64,000 nt of DNA from Akkermansia muciniphila (lineage in GTDB: Bacteria; Verrucomicrobiota; Kiritimatiellia; RFP12; JAAYNR01). Under the pieces are notes generated by a model. The model was not told the DNA's origin and made no database searches. It saw nothing but the letters and a program-made list of their open reading frames with translations. The stretch lies in the NCBI GenBank assembly GCA_945870025.1, contig CAMBQN010000009.1:1-64000 (forward strand), in the 5' to 3' direction. Both the position numbers and the translations under genes were made by a program. Of the stretch, positions 43,544 to 50,996 are shown piece after piece. The first letter of the stretch is position 1; each line of letters opens with the position of its first letter.

Positions 43544-44062
43544 ATGAGCGATGCATGTCCTTGTGCCAGCGGTAAACCCTTTGGCGAGTGTTGCGAGCCC
43601 TATCTGCTCGGGCGGGTCAAGCCGCCGACGGCGGTGGCGCTGATGCGATCGCGCTACACGGCCTACGCCATGGGTGCGATTGACTATCTGTATCAGACCT
43701 CGAGCGAGCGCGTCCGCAAGGAGTTTGACGCCGAGGGCAGCAAGAAGTGGGCGCAGTCAGCCGAATGGACGGGCATTGAGATCATCCAGACGACGGGCGG
43801 CGGCGCGCAGGATGAGAGCGGGGTCATTGAGTTTCTCGCCCACTACAAGGTCAAGGAATCCGATTTTAACCATCATGAGCGGGCCGAGTTCGAAAAACGC
43901 GACGGCGTCTGGGTGTTCATGGACGGCAACATGATTGGTCCCGCGCCCGTGCGGCGCGAAGAACCCAAGGTCGGCCGCAACGACCCGTGTCCCTGCGGCA
44001 GCGGAAAGAAATACAAGAAATGCTGCGCCACGGCCCACGGAGCAGACGAGAAATCGAAGTAA
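43544..44062 (+). CDS. YchJ-family SEC-C metal-binding protein
   Basis: This 172-aa protein has an N-terminal SEC-C-like motif ([17 protein letters not shown]), a central YchJ/NTF2-like domain ([20 protein letters not shown]) and a second SEC-C zinc motif near the C-terminus ([16 protein letters not shown]). The arrangement is that of the YchJ family, whose cellular role is not settled. It follows the epimerase gene by 32 nt. The ~140-bp repeat element begins 5 nt after its stop. Confidence 0.9.
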   Translation: MSDACPCASGKPFGECCEPYLLGRVKPPTAVALMRSRYTAYAMGAIDYLYQTSSERVRKEFDAEGSKKWAQSAEWTGIEIIQTTGGGAQDESGVIEFLAHYKVKESDFNHHERAEFEKRDGVWVFMDGNMIGPAPVRREEPKVGRNDPCPCGSGKKYKKCCATAHGADEKSK

Positions 44063-44066
44063 TAGT

Positions 44067-44198
44067 GAGGCGCTTGCAAAACCCCAGCAAGCGCCGGTTT
44101 CAGGTTTCAGGAAGACGCAACATCGTGTGGTTCTTCCTGACACCCGAAACCTGACACCTGAACACTCCGCTTGCAAAACAGGGTTTTGCAAGCGGCTC
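44067..44198. repeat. 132-bp fold-back repeat element, copy A
   Basis: The element starts GAGGCGCTTGC and ends GCAAGCGGCTC. A left hairpin (44069-44077 with 44087-44095, 9-bp perfect stem) and a right hairpin (44167-44179 with 44183-44195, 13-bp perfect stem) flank a centre of GGTTTCA heptamers and their imperfect complements. The reverse complement of 55528-55673 matches it over the whole length, except that copy B has two more heptamers. It lies between the convergent ychJ-like and nifS-like genes, so the hairpins may also act in transcription ending. Confidence 0.9.
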
Positions 44199-44211
44199 AT
44201 AGTTCTAGAAA

Positions 44212-45372
44212 CTACGTTGTGACAAAGGGCGACAGGGCGCGCAGCTTGGCCACGACGCGGGGGACGTGGTCGAGCACGGTGTCGATGTCGGCGGCGGTGG
44301 TGTAGCGGCTGAGGCTGAAGCGGATCGAGCCGTGGACTGCCGTGAAGGGAACGCCCATGGCACGGATCACATGCGAGGGTTCGAGCGAGCCCGACGAGCA
44401 CGCCGACCCCGACGAGGCGCAGATGCCCAGATCGCTCAAGTGATACAGGATCGCCTCGCCTTCGATGAACTCGAAGCTGATGTTGAGGGTGTTGGGCAGG
44501 CGGTGGCGGGTGTCGCCGTTGATGCGGGCGTCGGGACAGGTCGCGAGCAGACCGGCTTCGAGCCGGTCCCGCAGGGGGGCCACGTGGGCGGCCTCCCCGG
44601 CCAGCGACGCGGCCGCGAGTTCGGCCGCCTTTCCAAGTCCGACGATGTAGGGGACGTTCTCCGTGCCGCCCCGACGGCCGTTCTCCTGATGTCCGCCGAT
44701 CATATAGGTCTTGAGCCGCGTGCCGCGGCGGACGTAGAGGGCGCCGATCCCCTTGGGCGCATGGAGCTTGTGCCCCGAAAGCGATAGCAGGTCGACCGGA
44801 GTGCGGCTGACGTCGAGCGGCACCTTGCCGACCGCCTGGACGGCGTCGGTGTGGAAAACGCCGCCGACCGACTTCACGAGCGCGGCGATCTCGTCAATGG
44901 GAAAGATCGTCCCCGTTTCGTTGTTGGCCCACATGAGGCTGACGAGGCCGTGTCCGCCAAAAAGCGCCTCGCGCAGCGCCGCGAGGTCGACCTGGCCGAC
45001 GCCGTCCACGGGCAGTTCGATCACGGTGTGGCCGTGCTCGCGGAAGTGGCGGCAAGGGCCGAGCACGGCGGGATGCTCCACGCGGCTGGTGATGAGCCGG
45101 GCCTGGGGTCCGAGGATTTCAGCTACGCCGTAGATGGCGGCGTTGTTGCTCTCGGTGCCGCAACTGGTGAAGATGATTTCCGACGGGTCGGCGTGGATCA
45201 ACGCCGCGACCTTTTCGCGCGCCTCCTCCACATGGCGCATGACGCGTCCGCCGAAGGCATGCATACTCGACGGATTGCCCCACAGATCGGTCAGAAAGGG
45301 GAGCATGGCATCCCGGACCTCGGGGGCGACGCAGGTGGTGGCGTTATTGTCCAGATAGACGAGGCGGCTCAT
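44212..45372 (-). CDS. nifS: Cysteine desulfurase (NifS/IscS family)
   Basis: This 386-aa class V aminotransferase-fold enzyme removes sulfur from cysteine for Fe-S cluster building. It starts with YLDNNATT. The PLP-binding lysine is Lys202 in SLSGHKLHAPKG. The active-site cysteine is Cys325 in SGSACSSGSLEPSHV, the NifS/IscS (group I) loop. The ATG overlaps the nifU-like stop by 4 nt. The name is by family and by pairing with a three-domain NifU. No nitrogenase genes are present, so general Fe-S assembly is the likely job. Confidence 0.92.
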   Translation of the reverse strand: MSRLVYLDNNATTCVAPEVRDAMLPFLTDLWGNPSSMHAFGGRVMRHVEEAREKVAALIHADPSEIIFTSCGTESNNAAIYGVAEILGPQARLITSRVEHPAVLGPCRHFREHGHTVIELPVDGVGQVDLAALREALFGGHGLVSLMWANNETGTIFPIDEIAALVKSVGGVFHTDAVQAVGKVPLDVSRTPVDLLSLSGHKLHAPKGIGALYVRRGTRLKTYMIGGHQENGRRGGTENVPYIVGLGKAAELAAASLAGEAAHVAPLRDRLEAGLLATCPDARINGDTRHRLPNTLNISFEFIEGEAILYHLSDLGICASSGSACSSGSLEPSHVIRAMGVPFTAVHGSIRFSLSRYTTAADIDTVLDHVPRVVAKLRALSPFVTT

Positions 45373-46220
45373 GACTTGCCCTCCTCAACGACGGTGATAT
45401 CGGGGGAGACGCATTCGCGAAGCTTGGCCTCGATCAGGCTGTGCCGTGTGGTTTCGGAGGCGTGGCAACCGGCGCACATGCCGCGGAAGGCGATGGTCAC
45501 GCGGTCGCCGCTGATATCCACCAGCTCGACATCGCCGTGGTCGCGCTGCAAGGCGGGGCGGATTTCGCGGGTGATGATCTCCTCGATCAGTTTGATCTTT
45601 TGCAGGTTCGTCAGCTTGCGCGGCGCCTCGGCCGGCGCGGTCTTCGTCTGCGTCCGCTCGGCGACGACGCCATCGACCAGTTTCTGGATCTCGTTACGGC
45701 ACAGGCCGCACCCGCCGCCCGCTTTGCAGAAATTCGTCACCTCATCGACAGAGGACAGGCCGTTTTCACGGGTGATGCGGAGGATCTCGTTTTCCGAGAC
45801 GCCGAAACAGGTGCAGACGATTCGTTCGTCCAGATGCCGCATGGCGGTCTCGCCGGTGCGGTAGTTGTGGATCGCCGCCTCCAAGGCCTCCCGGCCCATC
45901 ACCGAGCAGTGCATCTTCTGGTCGGGCAGGCCGCCGAGGGCCTCGGCGATCTGCTTGTTGGTGATCGTCCCGGCCTCTTCCACGGTCTTGCCGATCACCA
46001 TCTCGGTGAGGACGGAAGAAGAGGCGATCGCACTGGCGCAGCCGAAGGTCTGGAATTTCACCTCAGCGATGCGGCCGTCCGGCCCCAGCTTGAACATGAG
46101 CGTCAGCGCGTCGCCGCAGGCGAGCGCGCCAACGGTTCCCACGCCGTCGGGATGCTCAATCTTGCCGACGTTGCGCGGATTCCTGAAATGATCGAGCACC
46201 TTGTCCGTATAGTCCCACAT
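45369..46220 (-). CDS. nifU: NifU-type Fe-S scaffold, three domains
   Basis: This protein is about 283 aa from the ATG at 46220, which follows GGAGGATGCAAC; longer upstream frames lack such a signal. The IscU-like domain has Cys35, Cys61 and Cys105. The central [2Fe-2S] domain has Cys136, Cys138, Cys171 and Cys174, nearly the spacing of classical NifU. The Nfu-like C-terminal domain has Cys249-x-x-Cys252 in RGMCAGCH. Clusters are assembled here with sulfur from the coupled cysteine desulfurase. Likely clients in this window are the GRE activase and the polyferredoxin. Confidence 0.92.
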   Translation of the reverse strand: MWDYTDKVLDHFRNPRNVGKIEHPDGVGTVGALACGDALTLMFKLGPDGRIAEVKFQTFGCASAIASSSVLTEMVIGKTVEEAGTITNKQIAEALGGLPDQKMHCSVMGREALEAAIHNYRTGETAMRHLDERIVCTCFGVSENEILRITRENGLSSVDEVTNFCKAGGGCGLCRNEIQKLVDGVVAERTQTKTAPAEAPRKLTNLQKIKLIEEIITREIRPALQRDHGDVELVDISGDRVTIAFRGMCAGCHASETTRHSLIEAKLRECVSPDITVVEEGKS

Positions 46221-46270
46221 GTTGCATCCTCCTCCTGTCGCCGCGTTTTCGTGGCGTAAAGCAGGACACC

Positions 46271-46299
46271 AGTATAAAGGATTGGAGGGGGAATGAACA
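46271..46299 (-). promoter_or_regulatory. Candidate promoter for nifUS
   Basis: On the minus strand TGTTCA is followed after 17 nt by TATACT (46276-46271), about 50 nt before the nifU ATG. The -10 fits well and the -35 only partly. Pattern match only. Confidence 0.35.
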
Positions 46300-46332
46300 G
46301 CGTCATAAAAAAAGTTGTTCACCATATTTTGT

Positions 46333-46361
46333 TTGATGATCGTAAGCTGTTTTGGTAACAT
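46333..46361 (+). promoter_or_regulatory. Candidate promoter for the exopolysaccharide locus
   Basis: TTGATG (46333-46338), 17 nt, TAACAT (46356-46361), about 75 nt before the first gene of the locus. It shares the ~215-bp divergent spacer with the nifUS promoter candidate. Confidence 0.4.
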
Positions 46362-46435
46362 GAACACGCATTTGAGTCGGACCCGGTGAATAATGGCACC
46401 AGCGGACATTTCAGATTGCAGGGAGGCTCGAGTTG

Positions 46436-47113
46436 ATGAAGGAATCAGGACAAACGAGTTTGCGGGTGGTAGTCGTCGCGTTCCTATCTTCGGTACTGTC
46501 TGGATGCTTGCTGTTTAACGATGACAGTGGCGTGACGGGCGGATCCGGATCGGGCGTGCAATCGCCTCGGGGTACCATCGTCGATCCGGTCATTCGGGCA
46601 GGCCACTCCATACGCATCGGCGTGAGCGGCGCAGGCAAGAAAGAGGTAGAGGACATGCCGCGCGACGTGTCAGCCAAGGGTGAAATTCTGATGCCGCTGA
46701 TCGGCGTGGTTCCCTGCGACGGCCTTTCGCTTCAGGAGTTGCAGAAGAAGCTTGAGGAGCTTTACGGCCAGTACATTCACGAGCCGCAGATTTCCGTGAG
46801 TTTCATGTACGCGCCGGAAGGCGGAGGCTTATCGCCTTGGGGAACGGTGCTTGTGATGGGCGAAGTCAACCGCAAGGGGCCGGTCAACATTCCGCCGACG
46901 CGGGATCTGACGGTGTTGAAGGCGATTCAGATGGCCGGGGGCACCACGCAGATGGCGGCCCTTTCCAAGGTCTATGTGACCCGCAAGATTTCAGAAACCG
47001 AGCGCAGGCGCATCGAGATCAACCTCACCGCCATCGGACGCCAGGGCGATACACGCCAGGACATTGTATTGCAGCCGGATGATGTAGTATTTGTCCCCGA
47101 AACGATCATGTAA
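46436..47113 (+). CDS. Polysaccharide export lipoprotein (Wza/GumB-like, short)
   Basis: This is a 225-aa protein. The ATG at 46436 is taken over a TTG at 46433 because GGAGG lies 9 nt upstream. A lipoprotein signal ends in LSGC (Cys24). A Poly_export domain spans about residues 45-125 (VIRAGHSIRIGVSG, GEILMPLIGVV, LEELYGQYIHEPQISVSF). A single SLBB domain follows (VLVMGEVNRKGPVNIP, LKAIQMAGGTTQMAALSKVYV). It is much shorter than Wza (~375 aa) and lacks the second SLBB domain and the C-terminal helix that forms Wza's outer-membrane pore. It probably works with the beta-barrel encoded at 48230. Confidence 0.9.
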   Translation: MKESGQTSLRVVVVAFLSSVLSGCLLFNDDSGVTGGSGSGVQSPRGTIVDPVIRAGHSIRIGVSGAGKKEVEDMPRDVSAKGEILMPLIGVVPCDGLSLQELQKKLEELYGQYIHEPQISVSFMYAPEGGGLSPWGTVLVMGEVNRKGPVNIPPTRDLTVLKAIQMAGGTTQMAALSKVYVTRKISETERRRIEINLTAIGRQGDTRQDIVLQPDDVVFVPETIM

Positions 47114-47152
47114 ACGGGGCCGCGCGGCGGTGTTGGTTTTTTTAAAAAGTGC

Positions 47153-47181
47153 TTGCATGTTTTGGGGAACAAGCGTACTCT
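47153..47181 (+). promoter_or_regulatory. Candidate internal promoter in the EPS locus
   Basis: TTGCAT (47153-47158), 17 nt, TACTCT (47176-47181), about 85 nt before the exported-protein gene. It follows a T-rich run (GGTTTTTTTAAAAAG) after the first gene. Pattern match only. Confidence 0.35.
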
Positions 47182-47266
47182 TTTCACCAAACACCACAAT
47201 TCGGACCGCTGTCGTGCACGGTGTGTGATGAGGTCACTTGATAGATCAAGGAAAGAAGAGGGCATT

Positions 47267-48193
47267 ATGATAAAACATCTGGCTACGCTACTTGTTCTGG
47301 GCGCTTTGTGCGGAGTGGCCGACGTCGCGAAAGGGGCTGCCGATTATGGTGACTTGGCACAAAATCCGACGAAAATCGCCGCCGCGATGAAGGATTTGAG
47401 CGCGGAAGGGGCGCAGGCGTTTGCAACCGCACTGCTGAAGGCAGCCAACACGCTGCCGGTGGCGGAGGAGGTCAAGAACGGGCTTCTGGCGCAGATCGCC
47501 TATCAACTGATCGCGGGCAGTAAGAATAACGAAAGCAAAAAGGACATGCTGGTCACGGTATTCACCCAGGCAGACCCCCAATCTTTGCCTGGCATCTCCG
47601 ATGTCATCTCGGTCGGGTTAAGGGTGGGCCAGGAAAAGAACGAGAATAATATTACAAAGGCTGAGTTTCTGGAGATCGCCAAGTACGTGATCACGAGGGT
47701 TGAAAAGAAGACGAGCGCTGATGCCGCCACGGGCACCAAAGCCGATGCGAATGCGTTGATCCGGATTACGATGACGATCGCCACGTTCCAACGGGTGGAA
47801 GGCACGGGTCTTAATGAAGGCAAGGGTCTTACTCCGGCAGAAAAATCCAGTCTGGTTGGGAGTCTGGTTAGTAAAGATATTCAAACAGTCGTCGGGAACG
47901 TGGTGGCCGCCGCTGTTCTGAAAAATTATAAACCCATGTGCCTTGCGAACGGAATAGATGCGAAGGGAAATCCAACCGTTTCCTTGACTAAAGCCAATAC
48001 AACCACGGTGCCAAAGAAGCCCTTGGGGTTTGTCGGGACGACACCCCAGGTCGGAGGCAAAGAACAGACCGTCGTTGCCGATGATTTTCCACGCCAAGAA
48101 GGCACACATGAAGTGGTCGATGCGCCGCCGCCCTTTCTTTTCTCGACGCCGCTGTCCCCGGCCACCACGTATGAAGGACAAAAAATTAAGTAA
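47267..48193 (+). CDS. Exported protein of unknown function in the EPS locus
   Basis: This protein is about 308 aa from the ATG at 47267 after GGAAAGAAGAGGG. It has a signal peptide (MIKHLATLLVLGALCGVADVAKG). The body is helical and low in aromatic residues (AAAMKDLSAEGAQAFATALL, VAEEVKNGLLAQIAYQLIAG), with a Pro/Thr-rich tail. I recognise no family. Its position between the export lipoprotein and the outer-membrane barrel suggests a periplasmic role in polysaccharide export, but that is context only. Confidence 0.7.
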   Translation: MIKHLATLLVLGALCGVADVAKGAADYGDLAQNPTKIAAAMKDLSAEGAQAFATALLKAANTLPVAEEVKNGLLAQIAYQLIAGSKNNESKKDMLVTVFTQADPQSLPGISDVISVGLRVGQEKNENNITKAEFLEIAKYVITRVEKKTSADAATGTKADANALIRITMTIATFQRVEGTGLNEGKGLTPAEKSSLVGSLVSKDIQTVVGNVVAAAVLKNYKPMCLANGIDAKGNPTVSLTKANTTTVPKKPLGFVGTTPQVGGKEQTVVADDFPRQEGTHEVVDAPPPFLFSTPLSPATTYEGQKIK

Positions 48194-48229
48194 GGGTTTC
48201 TCATACGAGTAACAAACAATAGGAGCGTC

Positions 48230-49438
48230 ATGCAAGTTTCAAAATCAAAATCAGATCGGTATGTACCCTCGTATGGATGGACATATGTTCTTTCGGTTCT
48301 GGCTGGCCTAGGGCTGGCCGGACTGGCCGTTGCGGATTCAGCCATGACGCTGGACCCAATTGAGCCAAGCAATGGGATGAAATTTGGCGACTTGACTGTT
48401 TCGCCCTATTTGGATGTCCTTTACATCTATGATTCAAATTATAATCGGTCGAAAAATGGCGACAAAGCGGAGAGCGTCACTCTGAAGCCTGGTTTTGATT
48501 TCACTTATGAAAATGAGGGTCCTCACAAGTTTTCTGGAACGTTCTGGTATCTTCTTGAGGAATACTTCGACAAAAAACAGACTAACAGTGATCAGTGGAG
48601 AGAGCAACTGCAGTATCGCTACAGGTCCCCCCACGAAGTGACGTTCCGCGTGGATCAGTTTTTGGGAACTACCACCAAGAATTCTCCCGAGGGAAGTGTG
48701 GGTTACATCGATGAAGATCGGACCGACTACGCGATTCAGACGGCACTTCGGTATCCGATTTCACACAAGAATGCAATCGAGTTGATGGCGGGGGTCGAAA
48801 ATTGTGATTATAAGGACGAGCTTTCTAGTGATCGCAGGGCCTATCCGTTTGATTTCGATCTAGCCCACCGCATTTCAGAAAAGACCGATCTTTTGTTGGG
48901 AGCGGGATACACCATTGAGGAATCAAAGGGTCCAATAGGATCGTTTAATTCAAAAGCTTATCGTGTGATGACGGGTCTCGGTTCAGCGATGACTGAAAAA
49001 ATTTCCTATCGTGCTGAAATCGGCGCAGAAAGGTATGAATACGGTAACGGGGGAAGTTTGGAATGGGGACCCTACTACAGAATGCAGTGGGCGTGGCAGG
49101 CCTCGCGCAAATGGGTCTGGAGGCTGGTGGGAACAGGCAAGAACCAAAGCGCTGCGGAAGCGGGTAATTATGGTCCATACTATAACGGATCGCTGAGTGC
49201 CGCATACCAAATGAATCGCAGAATGAGCTTGGTGGCAAGCACCACCGTCCAGTACAACGAGTATAATAAGCCGAAGCGTAATGAGCAAGAAGGGGTTTTC
49301 CGTTTGGACTACACGTATCGTCTGACCAAATATGCGAGTCTGCGTCTGGGAACGGAAGCCTCGCAGAAAACGTCAACGGATGCCGCCAATGAATATGATC
49401 GTTACCGTGTAGATGCGGGAGTGAATTTCCGCTATTGA
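48230..49438 (+). CDS. Outer-membrane beta-barrel protein
   Basis: This is a 402-aa protein. The ATG follows AGGAGCGTC. A signal peptide (core VLSVLAGLGLAGLAVA) precedes alternating amphipathic strands rich in Tyr, Arg and Asp (YLDVLYIYDSNYNRSKNG, VTLKPGFDFTYENEG). The C-terminus VDAGVNFRY ends in an aromatic residue, as expected for BAM-inserted barrels. AT-rich codons set it slightly apart from its neighbours. Similar barrels occur in exopolysaccharide operons as secretion channels. Such a role would complement the short export lipoprotein but is inferred. Confidence 0.8.
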   Translation: MQVSKSKSDRYVPSYGWTYVLSVLAGLGLAGLAVADSAMTLDPIEPSNGMKFGDLTVSPYLDVLYIYDSNYNRSKNGDKAESVTLKPGFDFTYENEGPHKFSGTFWYLLEEYFDKKQTNSDQWREQLQYRYRSPHEVTFRVDQFLGTTTKNSPEGSVGYIDEDRTDYAIQTALRYPISHKNAIELMAGVENCDYKDELSSDRRAYPFDFDLAHRISEKTDLLLGAGYTIEESKGPIGSFNSKAYRVMTGLGSAMTEKISYRAEIGAERYEYGNGGSLEWGPYYRMQWAWQASRKWVWRLVGTGKNQSAAEAGNYGPYYNGSLSAAYQMNRRMSLVASTTVQYNEYNKPKRNEQEGVFRLDYTYRLTKYASLRLGTEASQKTSTDAANEYDRYRVDAGVNFRY

Positions 49439-49475
49439 TTGGATTCGCATCTGATCCTTTTTGACAGACGTGAGG

Positions 49476-49510
49476 TCCACCCGGTTTGATTAACGGGTGG
49501 ATCTGTTTTA
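49476..49510 (+). terminator. Rho-independent terminator
   Basis: TCCACCCG (49476-49483) pairs perfectly with CGGGTGGA (49494-49501) around a 10-nt loop, followed by TCTGTTTTA. It lies 38 nt after the beta-barrel gene. A GTG at 49497 in frame with the next gene falls inside the hairpin, which favours the later ATG at 49539. Confidence 0.75.
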
Positions 49511-49538
49511 TGGGTGTCGCCGCCCTGTCGGATCGGCC

Positions 49539-50933
49539 ATGTGGATAAACAGTTGCACGATACATATTATCCTGGCCCTGATCTTCTCGGCGTGGGTCAG
49601 TAGTCTCCCCCTGATCGGCTTCTGGACCGGTTTGTTGTGGATCGTGATTTGTGGAATCGCGTTGGGCCTTATTGATCCAGTAAGGAAGGCTGAAGAAACG
49701 GTCGAACAGGCGCGCGCGGGTTTCCTTCTGCGGTTGATCCATGACCCCTTTCTCTATGCCGGAGTGGCAGCAATCGGCTTTTTCCTGAGCGAAGCGTTGA
49801 ACGGGGGCCGTCATTTGGTGTATCACCCGAAGGTCGGAGAATGGGCATTCACTTTGCCGGTCTGGCGATGGGGACCGTCGAGCGTAATGTCGGCAGACGC
49901 ATGGCGGACATTCACACTGGCCTTTGCCTGCATCGGTATCTGCGCGGTGTTGCGGCACGCAACAGGCAAGGCGGGGCGGATGCTGGTGCTTCAATGCATG
50001 AGTTGGCACGCTTCCGCGCTTGCCCTTTGGATGGTTGTTCGCCTCGCCTTGCAGCAGTTCCTGGGCCTTTACGGATTGCCTTCGTTGATCTTCTCGGCGC
50101 CTTCCGATGCCGTGGGGGCCTATTACGTGCTGATGCTGGCCATCAGTTGCGCGCTGGCGCTCGATCGCGGAATCCTTGGTCAATTCTCGCCGTGGATGGC
50201 GCTTCCGTTGATCCTTAATTTTTCAGGTGTTCTGCTCTCAGGTCATCCTCCGTCAATCCTTGTGGCCTGGGCTTTTACTGTTACCTATATCCTGTACGTG
50301 ATTCTCTTCGCATGGCCACTGTTTTCAATCGTCCAGATTACCAAGAAGATTGTCTTCGGCGTTGTTCCCTTTCTGATCGGTGGGGCCTTGTATGTTCGCT
50401 ATCACTCAGTCAATCTATTCATCTCTACGGCCTATGCGTCCGGAACCTGGGGCGACCTGATTGCCGGATGGATGCCGGGATATCAAAAATCGGTTGAGGC
50501 TGCCTTTCGTATCTGGGGCCAGCACCCGTGGATCGGCGTCGGATCGGGCGGATTCAAATCCTTTGCGCCCATGCACGGCCTCGTGGAATTCATGCGAGAG
50601 GATCGTCACGCGGGAAACGATCTCGCCGAATATCTCTGCGAACACGGTCTCCTGGGATGCGGGCTTGTCGCCCTTGCGTTCGGAACCATCATCATCGGCT
50701 ATGCTCGGAGACTCGCCCTATTGCCGGAGGTTTCCAACGGGTTCGGGACCTTGCCGGATCGGTGCCTGCTCTTCCGGATGACGCCGATTGCGGTCGTGCT
50801 CTCTCTCGGTTTGACGTGGGTGGGCGTTCTAAGTTTTTCAGGCGCGGTATTCCATAGCCCGTTTGTATCGCTATCATGGTGCGCGACGGTGACCTGTCTG
50901 GGAAGTTTTCTTCCCATGCGCAGGGCAATTTAG
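49539..50933 (+). CDS. O-antigen ligase/polymerase-like membrane protein
   Basis: This protein is about 464 aa with ten or more hydrophobic segments. The large loop near the C-terminus carries the Wzy_C/O-antigen-ligase pattern: WGQHPWIGVGSGGFKSFAP, then HAGNDLAEYLCEHGLLGCG. Such proteins polymerise or transfer lipid-linked polysaccharide at the periplasmic face of the inner membrane. The ATG at 49539 is preferred to the GTG at 49497. With the Wzc-like kinase next to it, a Wzy-type polymerase role is more likely than LPS ligation. No flippase is seen in the window. Confidence 0.8.
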   Translation: MWINSCTIHIILALIFSAWVSSLPLIGFWTGLLWIVICGIALGLIDPVRKAEETVEQARAGFLLRLIHDPFLYAGVAAIGFFLSEALNGGRHLVYHPKVGEWAFTLPVWRWGPSSVMSADAWRTFTLAFACIGICAVLRHATGKAGRMLVLQCMSWHASALALWMVVRLALQQFLGLYGLPSLIFSAPSDAVGAYYVLMLAISCALALDRGILGQFSPWMALPLILNFSGVLLSGHPPSILVAWAFTVTYILYVILFAWPLFSIVQITKKIVFGVVPFLIGGALYVRYHSVNLFISTAYASGTWGDLIAGWMPGYQKSVEAAFRIWGQHPWIGVGSGGFKSFAPMHGLVEFMREDRHAGNDLAEYLCEHGLLGCGLVALAFGTIIIGYARRLALLPEVSNGFGTLPDRCLLFRMTPIAVVLSLGLTWVGVLSFSGAVFHSPFVSLSWCATVTCLGSFLPMRRAI

Positions 50934-50939
50934 TATACT
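50911..50939 (+). promoter_or_regulatory. Candidate promoter for the Wzc-like gene
   Basis: TTCCCA (50911-50916), 17 nt, TATACT (50934-50939), overlapping the end of the ligase gene and about 58 nt before the kinase ATG. Pattern match only. Confidence 0.3.
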
Positions 50940-50996
50940 GAAAACTCCTTTTTTAGGATCAACGGCTACCAGCGAGCCAGGCAGGATGATGAACGC

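Noticed and set aside
44212-46220. Part of a nitrogen-fixation cluster
   Set aside because: NifU and NifS are present but no nifHDK, nifE, nifN or nifB. In many anaerobes this pair serves general Fe-S assembly.
46221-46435. Sigma-54 promoter suggested by TGGCACC (also near 12532)
   Set aside because: The shared 14-nt GAATAATGGCACCA is curious, but no GC element lies at the right spacing, so a -24/-12 promoter is not supported.
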